Assembly (NCBI GenBank): GCA_031412355.1
Contig: JANOCR010000154.1
Location: 1-20,262 of the forward strand
Length of the DNA: 20,262 nt
Direction of reading: 5' to 3'
DNA from: JAENVT01 sp031412355
Lineage (GTDB): Bacteria > Actinomycetota > Acidimicrobiia > Acidimicrobiales > Ilumatobacteraceae
The position numbers and the translations under genes were made by a program. Shown here in pieces: positions 7,442-14,290 of this stretch (its first letter is position 1; the number at the start of each line of letters is the position of its first letter). The notes under the pieces were generated by a model, which saw only the letters and a list, made by a program, of their open reading frames with translations, did no database searches and had not been told where the DNA came from.

Positions 7442-8754
7442 CAATCACCTATGACCCGAAGCATCCAAAGTACTTCGATGAAGCCGACGTCCGCGAGGAG
7501 ATGACCCGGGTCTTCGACCTGTGCCATGGCTGTCGGCTGTGCGTCAAGCTCTGCACATCGTTCCCGACGTTGTTCGAGATGATCGATCGGCACGACGATC
7601 AAGACGCCGGCCGGTTGACGCCCGCGCAGCAGGATCAGGTCGTCACCGAATGCTTCCAGTGCAAGGTGTGCTACACCAACTGTCCGTACACCCCCGAGCT
7701 GCACGAATGGGCGCTCGACTTCCCGCGGCTGATGCTGCGCACAGGCGCCATGCAACACGTCAACGGACAGGTCAGTGCTCGCGATCGAGTGACCAATACG
7801 GTGCTCGGGCACACTGATCTCATGGGCAAGGCCGCGTCGCTCGCGGCTCCGATGGCCAACAAGATAGTTGGTGCCAGGCAGGGCTCGGTCGTGCGCAAGG
7901 CGATGGAGAAGGTCGCGGGCGTATCGAGCGTCCGTTTGCTTCCGCCGTACGCTCGCCAACGCTTCACGACATGGTTCAAACGTCGTCCCCGAGTCCGCAT
8001 CGCCAAGCGTCAAGGTCGCGTCGCAGTGTTTCCCACTTGCCTGGTCGAGTATCAGCAACCGTCGATCGGTCACGACCTCGTCAAGGTGTATGAGCGCAAC
8101 GGCATCGAATGCATGCTGGTCGACAGCGCGGAGTGCTGTGGTGCTCCGTGGCTGCACAGCGGCGACGTCGAACAGTTCACCAAGGTCGCCGAGAGGAACG
8201 TGAAGGCGCTGGCACTGTCCATCCGCCGCGGCAACGACATCGTCGTACCGCAACCGACCTGTGGCTACGTGTTGAAGAGGGACTACCCGGTCTATGTCGG
8301 TGGCGCCGATGCGCAACTCGTGGCCGAACACACCTACGACGCCGCGGAGTACCTCATGAGGGTGCACAAGGCGGATGGCACCAGGCTCGACACCGACTTC
8401 ACCGGCCAGGTCCCTGCCACTGTCACCTATCACACGCCGTGCCACTTGAAGGCGCAGGACGTCGGCTTGAAGAGCCGGGATCTGATCAAGCTCACCGGTG
8501 CGCGGGTCACGCTCGTGCAGCAGTGCAGTGGTATCGACGGGATGTGGGGGTTGCGCGCCGAGAACACTCCGATCAGTCTCCCGGTGGCCAGGCAGCTCGC
8601 CGACCAGATCCGCCGTGCTGATGGTGAGGTGATCGCGGGGGATTGTCACCTGGCCAACACGGCCATCACTGAACAGACGGGCCTGCGACCTCTGCATCCG
8701 CTGCAACTGATTGCCCGGGCATACGGCATCAGTGAGGAAGTTCCTCCACGCTGA
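7438..8754 (+). CDS. GlpC-like / HdrD-like iron-sulfur protein with two CCG domains
   Basis: A 438-residue protein with two N-terminal [4Fe-4S] motifs, Cys29/32/35/39 (CHGCRLCVKLC) and Cys72/75/78/82 (CFQCKVCYTNCP), followed by two cysteine-rich CCG-type domains. Cys233-Cys234 in ECCGAPW, PTCGYVLKRDYP, HTPCHLKAQ and CSGIDGMWG are visible. GlpC and related subunits carry electrons from a flavoprotein dehydrogenase to quinone or a partner. Location divergent from glpD suggests it may accept electrons from GlpD or from the neighbouring FAD enzyme; this is inference. The same domain set occurs in glycolate oxidase (GlcF) and lactate utilisation proteins. The ATG at 7438 precedes TITYDPKHPKYF; an upstream in-frame extension exists but crosses the intergenic region and glpD. 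The start overlaps the leader ORF stop (ATGA). Confidence 0.85.
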   Translation: MTITYDPKHPKYFDEADVREEMTRVFDLCHGCRLCVKLCTSFPTLFEMIDRHDDQDAGRLTPAQQDQVVTECFQCKVCYTNCPYTPELHEWALDFPRLMLRTGAMQHVNGQVSARDRVTNTVLGHTDLMGKAASLAAPMANKIVGARQGSVVRKAMEKVAGVSSVRLLPPYARQRFTTWFKRRPRVRIAKRQGRVAVFPTCLVEYQQPSIGHDLVKVYERNGIECMLVDSAECCGAPWLHSGDVEQFTKVAERNVKALALSIRRGNDIVVPQPTCGYVLKRDYPVYVGGADAQLVAEHTYDAAEYLMRVHKADGTRLDTDFTGQVPATVTYHTPCHLKAQDVGLKSRDLIKLTGARVTLVQQCSGIDGMWGLRAENTPISLPVARQLADQIRRADGEVIAGDCHLANTAITEQTGLRPLHPLQLIARAYGISEEVPPR

Positions 8755-8814
8755 CCACACTGGGTGAGGTAGTCGACGACCTCCGTGGCCGCGCGGCGCG
8801 CACAACTGTTACAC

Positions 8815-8836
8815 ATTCCTGACAAATTCCTGAGAA
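8815..8836 (+). repeat. Tandem 11-base direct repeat upstream of whiB
   Basis: ATTCCTGACAA (8815-8825) is followed immediately by ATTCCTGAGAA (8826-8836), differing at one base. A period of 11 bases puts both copies on the same face of the helix, as in tandem operator half-sites. It is 97 bases upstream of the whiB start codon. Confidence 0.45.
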
Positions 8837-8865
8837 AGGGTCTGGTAACGCGACCCGAGTAAGCC

Positions 8866-8871
8866 TAGATT
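8866..8871 (+). promoter_or_regulatory. Candidate -10 element for whiB
   Basis: TAGATT fits the TANNNT consensus; the -35 position (TGGTAA, 17-base spacer) is weak, as is usual for activator-dependent promoters. Transcription would start near 8878, giving a leader of about 55 bases that includes the inverted repeat at 8876-8906. Confidence 0.4.
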
Positions 8872-8875
8872 CACG

Positions 8876-8906
8876 CGCGCTGAAACGGTGATCTACTGTC
8901 AGCGCG
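8876..8906 (+). promoter_or_regulatory. Inverted repeat in the whiB 5' leader
   Basis: CGCGCTGA (8876-8883) and TCAGCGCG (8899-8906) are perfect inverted arms around a 15-base centre, just before the whiB Shine-Dalgarno sequence AGGAG. It may be an operator at the transcription start or an RNA hairpin in the leader. Confidence 0.45.
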
Positions 8907-8932
8907 GGCTAAAACTCAGGAGAATATAAGTC

Positions 8933-9172
8933 GTGTCGGTCAAAGAGATCGTATGGCGAGAGTTGGGGGCGTGTCGGGGGCTAGAAGCGGCCATGTTCTA
9001 CCCGGACGACGATGATCTGGCACTGGAGGCTAAGTCGGTCTGTGCCGGGTGCGATGTGCGTATCGCATGCCTCGAACACGCGTTGCAAGCGCGAGAGAAA
9101 GCAGGAATTTGGGGCGGGGCCACTGAACGCGAGCGACGGCGGATGATCCGCCAGCGTCGCCGCACCGCGTAA
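8933..9172 (+). CDS. WhiB-family iron-sulfur transcription regulator
   Basis: A 79-residue protein with the WhiB pattern: Cys14, then Cys37-x2-Cys40-x5-Cys46 (CAGCDVRIAC) to hold a [4Fe-4S] cluster, GIWGG at 58-62, and a basic tail (TERERRRMIRQRRR) for DNA contact. WhiB proteins are confined to Actinobacteria and their phages, act with the principal sigma factor and respond to redox state or NO. The subfamily (WhiB1, WhiB2 and so on) cannot be told safely. It starts at GTG with AGGAG about 10 bases upstream. The upstream region holds a tandem direct repeat and an inverted repeat, so it is probably under several controls. Nine bases separate it from trpD, which may also have its own start. Confidence 0.93.
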   Translation: MSVKEIVWRELGACRGLEAAMFYPDDDDLALEAKSVCAGCDVRIACLEHALQAREKAGIWGGATERERRRMIRQRRRTA

Positions 9173-9175
9173 CCT
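9170..9175 (+). promoter_or_regulatory. Candidate -10 box for a leaderless trpD transcript
   Basis: TAACCT begins with the last T before the whiB stop's final AA and ends 6 bases before the trpD ATG. No Shine-Dalgarno sequence is present between it and the ATG, so transcription starting at the ATG itself would explain initiation. Confidence 0.35.
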
Positions 9176-9181
9176 GAACGG

Positions 9182-10252
9182 ATGAGTGCACTCGAGGACC
9201 TGGGCGGCTGGCCCGCGCTCCTGACTGAATTGGTCGAGGGTCGCGACCTGCCTGCCACCCACGCTCGAGCGGCAATGGCCACCATCTTGTCGGGCGATGC
9301 CACTGCCGCCCAGTTGATCGGTTTCGTCGTGGCCTTGCGGGCCAAAGGTGAGACCCCGGAAGAGCTCAGCGGACTGCTCGACGCCGTGCTCGACGCGGCC
9401 GCTGTGGTGCCGCTCGGCGACGAGTTGCGATCACGGGCAATCGACATCGTTGGCACCGGTGGCGACCGCAGTCACTCGATCAACGTCAGCACAATGGCTG
9501 CGATCGTGGTGGCAGGCGCCGGTGTGCCGGTGTGCAAGCACGGTGCCCGCGCAGCCTCGTCGCAGTGTGGCGCGGCCGACGTGCTCGAAGAATTGGGCGT
9601 GGCAATCGACCTGTCACCGGAGGGCGTACTTCGGTGCGTCGAGCAGGTAGGGATTGGCTTCTGCTTTGCCCCCAAGTTCCACCCCGCATTCCGCTTCGCC
9701 GCACCCAGTCGCCGCGAGATCGGCATTGCGACCGTGTTCAACCTGCTCGGCCCGATGGCCAACCCCGGGCGAGTTCGCCGCCAACTGATCGGCGTCGCCA
9801 ACCCGGCGGTGGCCGAGCGGATGCTGGCCTCGTTGCGGCTGCACGGCTCGCAGCGAGCCTGGGTCGTGCACGGTGGCGGACTCGACGAACTGACCACGAC
9901 GGGCACGTCGACCGTGTTGGCCCTCGACGACGACAGCGTCCGCACCTTCACGGTCGACCCGGTTGCGTTGGGGTTCGCCCCCGCCATCCCCGACGAACTG
10001 ACCGGTGGCACCCCGCCACAGAATGCCGAGGTCGTGCGCCGCGTGCTGAAGGGCGAGCACGGTGCACACCGCAACATCGTGTTGCTCAATGCTGCAGCGG
10101 GCCTCGTGGTGGCCGGCGCGGCCGAGTCGCTGGAAGAAGCGGTCATCATTGCGACGTCGTCGATCGACGAAGGCCACGCGGCGCGGACCCTGGATCGATG
10201 GGTCCACGAGTCGCAGGCCGTGATGGCCGATCTGCAGTCTGACGAATCGTGA
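9182..10252 (+). CDS. trpD: Anthranilate phosphoribosyltransferase
   Basis: Transfers the phosphoribosyl group of PRPP to anthranilate, the second committed step of tryptophan synthesis. The 356-residue protein shows the PRPP motif GTGGD (residues 91-95), NVST, RREIGIATVFNLLGPMANP, VVHGGGLDEL and GGTPPQNAEVV, all typical of the family. One departure is clear: the usual KHGNR motif reads KHGAR (residues 119-123), with Ala122 where Asn normally contacts substrate. The rest is intact, so activity is likely but deserves a check. No other trp gene is nearby. Its GTGA stop/start overlap with thrB couples tryptophan and threonine synthesis genes. In Mycobacterium tuberculosis trpD also lies beside the DEDDh/GIY-YIG exonuclease gene, which supports orthology. 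Confidence 0.92.
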   Translation: MSALEDLGGWPALLTELVEGRDLPATHARAAMATILSGDATAAQLIGFVVALRAKGETPEELSGLLDAVLDAAAVVPLGDELRSRAIDIVGTGGDRSHSINVSTMAAIVVAGAGVPVCKHGARAASSQCGAADVLEELGVAIDLSPEGVLRCVEQVGIGFCFAPKFHPAFRFAAPSRREIGIATVFNLLGPMANPGRVRRQLIGVANPAVAERMLASLRLHGSQRAWVVHGGGLDELTTTGTSTVLALDDDSVRTFTVDPVALGFAPAIPDELTGGTPPQNAEVVRRVLKGEHGAHRNIVLLNAAAGLVVAGAAESLEEAVIIATSSIDEGHAARTLDRWVHESQAVMADLQSDES

Positions 10253-11085
10253 TCGTTCGCGTCCCGGCGTCGTCGGCAAACCTAGGGCCCGGTTTCGACA
10301 CCTTGGGAATGGCGCTGTCGCTCCACGCCGAAGCTGGTGTGATCGACGGCGACGTGCCGTCCGGAGCGCAGCGGATCGATCAGTTCCACCCGGCCGGTGT
10401 GGCATTTGGACGGGCTGGGGGGCACGGCGACCTTTGGGTGTGCTCGCCCATTCCGGTGGGTCGCGGGCTGGGATTCAGCGGGGCGGTTCGCGTGGCCGGC
10501 ATCGTCGCTGCGCATGCACAGCGGCATGGCAGCGACCCTGACCGATTCGCGCATCATCTGCCCGACATGCTCGCGTTGGCGACAGACCTCGAAGGTCACG
10601 CCGACAATGTTGCTGCGTCGCTGTTCGGGGGCATAGTGGCCACGGCCGACGGGCATGCCGTGCGCATCCCGCTGGCGTTCGATCCGGCGATCGTGGTGTG
10701 GATACCTTCGTTCACGACATCGACCGACGAGTCACGCACGAAGATGGGCACCGACGTGCCCTTGGCCGATGCAGTGTTCAACATCGGCCGCACGGCATTG
10801 CTCGTCGCCGCGTTGGCGGCGGGCGACATCGATGCGTTGCGCAGCGCCACGCAGGATCGTCTGCACCAGGACCTGCGTCTGGCGTCGGTCGAGCAATCCA
10901 AGGATGCCTTGCAGGCTGCCCTCGATGCCGGCGCCTGGTGCTCGTGGTTGTCGGGATCCGGACCAACTGTCGCGGCGATGTGTCCCTTCGAGGACGCCGG
11001 CGAACTGGCTGCGAGCATGCCCGGCGATGCCCACACCAAGGTGTTGCGCATCGACCATGGCGGCGCGGTTGTGGAGGACGACTAG
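10249..11085 (+). CDS. thrB: Homoserine kinase (GHMP family)
   Basis: Phosphorylates homoserine with ATP, the step before threonine synthase. The 278-residue protein has VPASSANLGPGFDTLGMAL at the N-terminus, the glycine-rich ATP loop PVGRGLGFSGAVRVAG (about residues 69-84), LEGHADNVAASLFGG in the middle and LSGSGPTVAAM near the C-terminus, the four recognised GHMP/ThrB landmarks. The ATP loop normally reads GLGSSS/GLGSSA; here Phe76 replaces the first Ser. It is somewhat shorter than the roughly 310-residue norm. The GTG start overlaps the trpD stop (GTGA), so it is translated from the same message. Its TAG stop shares the CTAG tetranucleotide with the stop of the convergent exonuclease gene. 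Confidence 0.88.
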   Translation: MIVRVPASSANLGPGFDTLGMALSLHAEAGVIDGDVPSGAQRIDQFHPAGVAFGRAGGHGDLWVCSPIPVGRGLGFSGAVRVAGIVAAHAQRHGSDPDRFAHHLPDMLALATDLEGHADNVAASLFGGIVATADGHAVRIPLAFDPAIVVWIPSFTTSTDESRTKMGTDVPLADAVFNIGRTALLVAALAAGDIDALRSATQDRLHQDLRLASVEQSKDALQAALDAGAWCSWLSGSGPTVAAMCPFEDAGELAASMPGDAHTKVLRIDHGGAVVEDD

Positions 11086-12767
11086 GCCGCCAGATCGGTC
11101 GACGCCTGGTGCGTGGCTCGACCCGCGATTTCGGGGACCTGCTCGATGGGCCATTCCCACCGACCTTCGCACCACGACACGGTGACCCGATCGGCCAGCC
11201 GGTCGAAGGCGCGGGCCAAGCACAACACCTCGTCGACGACGTGGCGGGGTAACAGCGCGGTGAACGACGACACGTCGGGAGGCGGCAGCGGCAGGTCGAT
11301 CTCCAACTGTCCGACGACGGCCGTGCCGATCAGCAGTCCGCCGCGGATGTGCAGCGTGGTGTCGCCGATCTGCAACCCCACGTCGCCGGCCTGGCGCAGT
11401 CGATCGGTGAGTCGCTGCCGGCGCATTGCGTTGGAGAACGCCATGGCCCGATCGCGGACCTGGGCTGCTTCTTCGTATCGGCGCGCCGCCGAGAGCACGG
11501 CGAGCCGGGACTGCAGGGCGGTGATGACCATGTCGGGTGAAGTGGTCATCGCCTGCACGGTGCCGGCGACGACCGCCGCGTAGCGATTGGCGTCGGCGAC
11601 ACCGGCGCATGGACACATTGCCACGCCCAACTGGGCGGGTGTGCAGATTATCGCGGCCGGGTGTGGTTGGTACGAACGACCCAATCTGGTGGTGCAACGC
11701 CGGAGCGGAAACACCGATTGCAGTGCCTCGATCACGGCTTCGGCGTTGGCCTTCGAGGGCAGCGGCCCCAGATGCAGACCCGCGCCGGTCGCTTCGTTGA
11801 CGACCGATAGCCGTGGCCAGACCTCGTCGGTGCTGAGCCGCACGTAGCGGTACTTCTGCGTCGTGGTGCCGACCTTGTTGTACCGCGGCGTTAGTTGCTG
11901 GATGTAGCGAAGTTCGAGCACCTCCGCGGTCAGCACGTTGGGTGTTGTGACGTACGAGATCCGTTGCGCCTCGCGCAGGAGGGTTCCGATCTTGCGTCGA
12001 TCGTCGGATCCGAAGTAGCTCCGCACGCGCTGACGGAGATTCGTGGCCTTGCCGACGTACAGCACCTGATCCTTGGCGCCGCGAAATAGGTAGACGCCGG
12101 GGCTGCGCGGCAGGCCGACGGTCAGGCGCAGTTTCCCGGCCTGTGGATGCGCGCCGATGCGAGGGAGGGCGATGAGATCGTCGAGTCCCAACACACCCAG
12201 GCCGGCCGCGCGCTCGAGCAGAAAGTGCAGCAGGTCCGTAGTCGCCAGCGCGTCGTCGAGGGCGCGGTGTGATGGCCTGTGGTCGAGGCGAAAGCGCGAC
12301 GCCAACGTGCCGAGCCTGCAATCGGAGACCTCGTCGCGGATCAGCCGACGAGCCAACGGAAGCGTGTCGATCACAGGATTGGTGATCTCCGCGTCGCCGC
12401 GTCGCGTCAATGCGGCGTTGATGAAAGCCATGTCGAACCCGACGTTGTGACCAACCACTACAGCATCGCCCAGGAACTCGATCATGTTCGGCAAGACAGC
12501 GTCGATGGCCGGCGCCCGTACGACCATCGACTCGCTGATGCCGGTGAGCACGGTGATCATCGGCGGGATCGCCCGACCGGGGTTGACCAGGGTCTGTAGC
12601 GTGCCGAGGCATTCACCGGCGCGGACCTTGACCATGCCGATTTCGGTGATGAGATCTGTGTTGCGATCGCCTCCGGTGGTCTCGATGTCGAGTACGCAGA
12701 ACGTGACATCGGAGAGAGGAGTGCCGAGGTCGTCGAAGGACCGCTGCCCGCCGGCTGCTGTGCGCAT
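11082..12767 (-). CDS. DEDDh exonuclease fused to a GIY-YIG (UvrC/Cho-like) nuclease
   Basis: A 561-residue two-nuclease protein. Residues about 20-190 are a DnaQ-like 3'-5' exonuclease with Asp27/Glu29 in LDIETTGG, VGHNVGFDMAFIN, and HRALDDALATTD carrying the final His and Asp. Residues about 215-300 are a GIY-YIG domain (SPGVYLFRGAKDQVLYVGKA, ELRYIQQLTPRYN). Near residue 430 a UVR-like helix pair follows (ARRYEEAAQVRDRAMAF). The layout matches the actinobacterial protein represented by Rv2191, presumed to act in DNA repair beside UvrC. The ATG at 12765-12767 lies 6 bases after a -10 box, so a leaderless message is likely; a GTG at 12773 would add 2 residues. A LexA box sits within the promoter, implying SOS induction. 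Confidence 0.88.
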   Translation of the reverse strand: MRTAAGGQRSFDDLGTPLSDVTFCVLDIETTGGDRNTDLITEIGMVKVRAGECLGTLQTLVNPGRAIPPMITVLTGISESMVVRAPAIDAVLPNMIEFLGDAVVVGHNVGFDMAFINAALTRRGDAEITNPVIDTLPLARRLIRDEVSDCRLGTLASRFRLDHRPSHRALDDALATTDLLHFLLERAAGLGVLGLDDLIALPRIGAHPQAGKLRLTVGLPRSPGVYLFRGAKDQVLYVGKATNLRQRVRSYFGSDDRRKIGTLLREAQRISYVTTPNVLTAEVLELRYIQQLTPRYNKVGTTTQKYRYVRLSTDEVWPRLSVVNEATGAGLHLGPLPSKANAEAVIEALQSVFPLRRCTTRLGRSYQPHPAAIICTPAQLGVAMCPCAGVADANRYAAVVAGTVQAMTTSPDMVITALQSRLAVLSAARRYEEAAQVRDRAMAFSNAMRRQRLTDRLRQAGDVGLQIGDTTLHIRGGLLIGTAVVGQLEIDLPLPPPDVSSFTALLPRHVVDEVLCLARAFDRLADRVTVSWCEGRWEWPIEQVPEIAGRATHQASTDLAA

Positions 12768-12773
12768 TGTCAC

Positions 12774-12803
12774 AGTCGATCACGAACAAGTGTTCGAAGT
12801 CAA
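12774..12803 (-). promoter_or_regulatory. Promoter of the exonuclease/GIY-YIG gene
   Basis: On the minus strand, -35 TTGACT (12803-12798) and -10 TCGACT (12779-12774) are separated by 18 bases. Six bases follow the -10 before ATG at 12767, consistent with transcription starting at or next to the start codon. The spacer contains the LexA box. Confidence 0.6.
12783..12796. promoter_or_regulatory. LexA (SOS) box
   Basis: CGAACAAGTGTTCG matches the Gram-positive/actinobacterial LexA consensus CGAAC-N4-GTTCG in all ten defined positions. It lies wholly between the -35 and -10 elements of the DEDDh/GIY-YIG nuclease gene, where LexA binding would block RNA polymerase. The adjoining NYN gene starts about 195 bases away and need not be affected. 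Confidence 0.8.
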
Positions 12804-12813
12804 GAACAATCTG

Positions 12814-12835
12814 CGCTGCTTAGCTCAGTGCAGCG
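12814..12835. repeat. Small hairpin CGCTGC/GCAGCG
   Basis: CGCTGC (12814-12819) and GCAGCG (12830-12835) are perfect inverted arms around a 10-base loop. It directly abuts the first of the two larger hairpins. Confidence 0.4.
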
Positions 12836-12878
12836 TTTGGCGACTGCGGCCCCGTATGGGGGCGCCAGTCATCAGACG
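12834..12878. repeat. Hairpin repeat unit, copy 1
   Basis: Outer arms CGTTTGGCGACTG (12834-12846) and CAGTCATCAGACG (12866-12878) pair at 12 of 13 positions, counting two G-T wobbles. Inside, GCCCC and GGGGC pair around GTATG. It is related to the second copy by a 62-base shift. Confidence 0.55.
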
Positions 12879-12895
12879 TAGTCATCACGAAGGTG

Positions 12896-12940
12896 GGCTT
12901 GATGACTGCGGCACCTATGCGGGGCCTCAGTCGTCAAACG
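12896..12940. repeat. Hairpin repeat unit, copy 2
   Basis: Arms ending TTGATGACTG (to 12908) and starting CAGTCGTCAA (from 12928) pair over 10 continuous positions with one wobble. The inner GGC/GCC pair encloses a CC/GG pair. The GACTGCGG core and CAGTC-TCA-ACG end match copy 1, while the inner loop has diverged. Confidence 0.55.
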
Positions 12941-12978
12941 CTGTGGACCAGTTCCAAGTAGCGCGTAACTTCGATCGG

Positions 12979-12984
12979 TACAGT
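12979..12984 (+). promoter_or_regulatory. Candidate -10 box for a leaderless NYN-gene transcript
   Basis: TACAGT is a good TANNNT box ending 6 bases before the GTG start, and no Shine-Dalgarno sequence is present. A -35 element is not obvious. Confidence 0.45.
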
Positions 12985-12990
12985 GTGCTC

Positions 12991-14229
12991 GTGAGTGGCG
13001 AACCTGCGGCCGACGTCCCGGATCAGGCGCTGCGGTCGGCACTCGAGTTTGCCGTTGGCATCGCCGCCGCCGGCAACAAGCTGCGGCCACCACTGGTGTT
13101 CCCCGTGGAGCTGAGGCGCTTTCTCCGCTTTCAGAAGCTGCCCGCCCCGGCTCTTGCCGAGGTTCGTAAGGCGGTCGACGGCGATGAAGATTTCCGCAAG
13201 CGCTTGGCCTCGGTGGCCACGACTGAGCTGGTCGACGAGGTCGGCCTGTTGTGGCTGTCGCGACCCGACGATTGGTCGAAGGCGATCGCGAAGCTGCTGC
13301 CCGAACATGTCGTCGACGACGAGGCGGCGCTGCGGCGCGAGGAGCGTCGCCGCATGGCAGCTCAGGAAGCTGCGGCACGCGGTCGTGCCGAGCTGTTGGG
13401 TCTGACTGCGGAACTTCAGCGCGAGCGTTCTGCCAAGGCCGCAGTCGCAACGGAGCGCGATCGGCTCCGCGGCGAGCTCGACGATGTTCGTCAACGCCTA
13501 CGCGAGGCTCAACGCGCCGAGCATGCCACCGCGCAGTCGTTGGCCAAAGTCGAGTCCGAGTTGTTCGCGGCACGCAGCGCCGTACCGGAACCAAGCCCTC
13601 CGATGCCCCCACCGGCACCGCCCGACATCGATGCCGAAACGGTGCGCAGTTTGATCGACAACGCAGTGTCTGCATCGAACGACATCGCCAGGCTGTTGAC
13701 CGCGGCCCTCGCCGAGATCCCCCCGGCGGGTGGCGCCGGCGAGGTCACGCCGGCGCAGAAGGCCACGCGAGCTCAGACGCGGCGCAAGCCGATCAAGCTT
13801 CCGGGCGGCGTGTTGGTCGGGTCGGCCGAGGCTGCCGAGTTTCTGTTGCGCTGCGCAGGGGTCAAGACCCTGATCGACGGTTACAACGTCGCCAAGTTGG
13901 GATGGCCGTCGCTCGACCTCAACCAGCAACGCGACCAGTGTGTCGTCGCCGCCGAGAACATGGCCAAGCGTTGGAAAATGGCGATGACCATCGTCTTCGA
14001 CGGCGCCACAGTCGAGGGCGCGCACACGTCGGCACGACGGCGAGTTCAGATCGTGTATTCGCCCGCAGGGGTGTCGGCCGACGACGTGCTGCGCGCCGAA
14101 GTCGCAGCCATCGAGGTCTCCAAGCCGGTGGTGGTCGTGACCAACGATCGGGAGATCATCGCCGACGTTGCCGCAGCGGGAGCCAACACCGTCTCGTCAG
14201 ACGACTTCCTGGTGCTGCTGCGCCGCTGA
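12991..14229 (+). CDS. Coiled-coil NYN-domain protein (YacP/Rae1-like putative ribonuclease)
   Basis: A 412-residue protein in three parts: a helical N-terminal domain (about 1-115), a charged coiled coil rich in Ala, Glu and Arg (about 115-195), a Pro-rich hinge (PSPPMPPPAPP) and a linker, then a C-terminal NYN/PIN-like domain (about 290-412). Acidic residues expected at the metal site are present: Asp296 in LIDGYNVAKLG, Asp337 in IVFDGA, Asp364/365 in SADDVLR and Asp386 in VVTNDREI. YacP-like NYN proteins are endoribonucleases acting on RNA, in some bacteria at the ribosome; the target here is unknown. The GTG at 12991 was chosen because it follows TACAGT by 6 bases and because upstream extension crosses the hairpin repeats. 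It ends about 60 bases before the Cys-rich protein gene. Confidence 0.85.
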   Translation: MSGEPAADVPDQALRSALEFAVGIAAAGNKLRPPLVFPVELRRFLRFQKLPAPALAEVRKAVDGDEDFRKRLASVATTELVDEVGLLWLSRPDDWSKAIAKLLPEHVVDDEAALRREERRRMAAQEAAARGRAELLGLTAELQRERSAKAAVATERDRLRGELDDVRQRLREAQRAEHATAQSLAKVESELFAARSAVPEPSPPMPPPAPPDIDAETVRSLIDNAVSASNDIARLLTAALAEIPPAGGAGEVTPAQKATRAQTRRKPIKLPGGVLVGSAEAAEFLLRCAGVKTLIDGYNVAKLGWPSLDLNQQRDQCVVAAENMAKRWKMAMTIVFDGATVEGAHTSARRRVQIVYSPAGVSADDVLRAEVAAIEVSKPVVVVTNDREIIADVAAAGANTVSSDDFLVLLRR

Positions 14230-14290
14230 TGGCTGTCACACCCCTTTGGGATGATGCACGTGGGTGGAGCCCGAACAGCAAGGACGTGTC

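Noticed and set aside
7366..8805. 479-residue minus-strand ORF
   Set aside because: Shadow of the iron-sulfur protein gene; the plus frame carries ordered cysteine motifs.
10732..12612. 626-residue minus-strand ORF
   Set aside because: A different frame over thrB and the exonuclease gene, Arg-rich and without domain motifs.
12834..12940. CRISPR array
   Set aside because: Only two imperfect units that are internally palindromic and differ in the middle; no constant repeat with varied spacers.
12811..12960. Possible tRNA (TTAGCTCAGT and GTTCCAAGT look like D- and T-arm pieces)
   Set aside because: The two pieces are about 130 bases apart with no acceptor stem or anticodon arm; the region folds instead as separate hairpins.
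12484..12990. Extension of the NYN gene upstream
   Set aside because: It would read through the hairpin repeats, the LexA box and the start of the divergent exonuclease gene; GTG 12991 with TACAGT just upstream is better.
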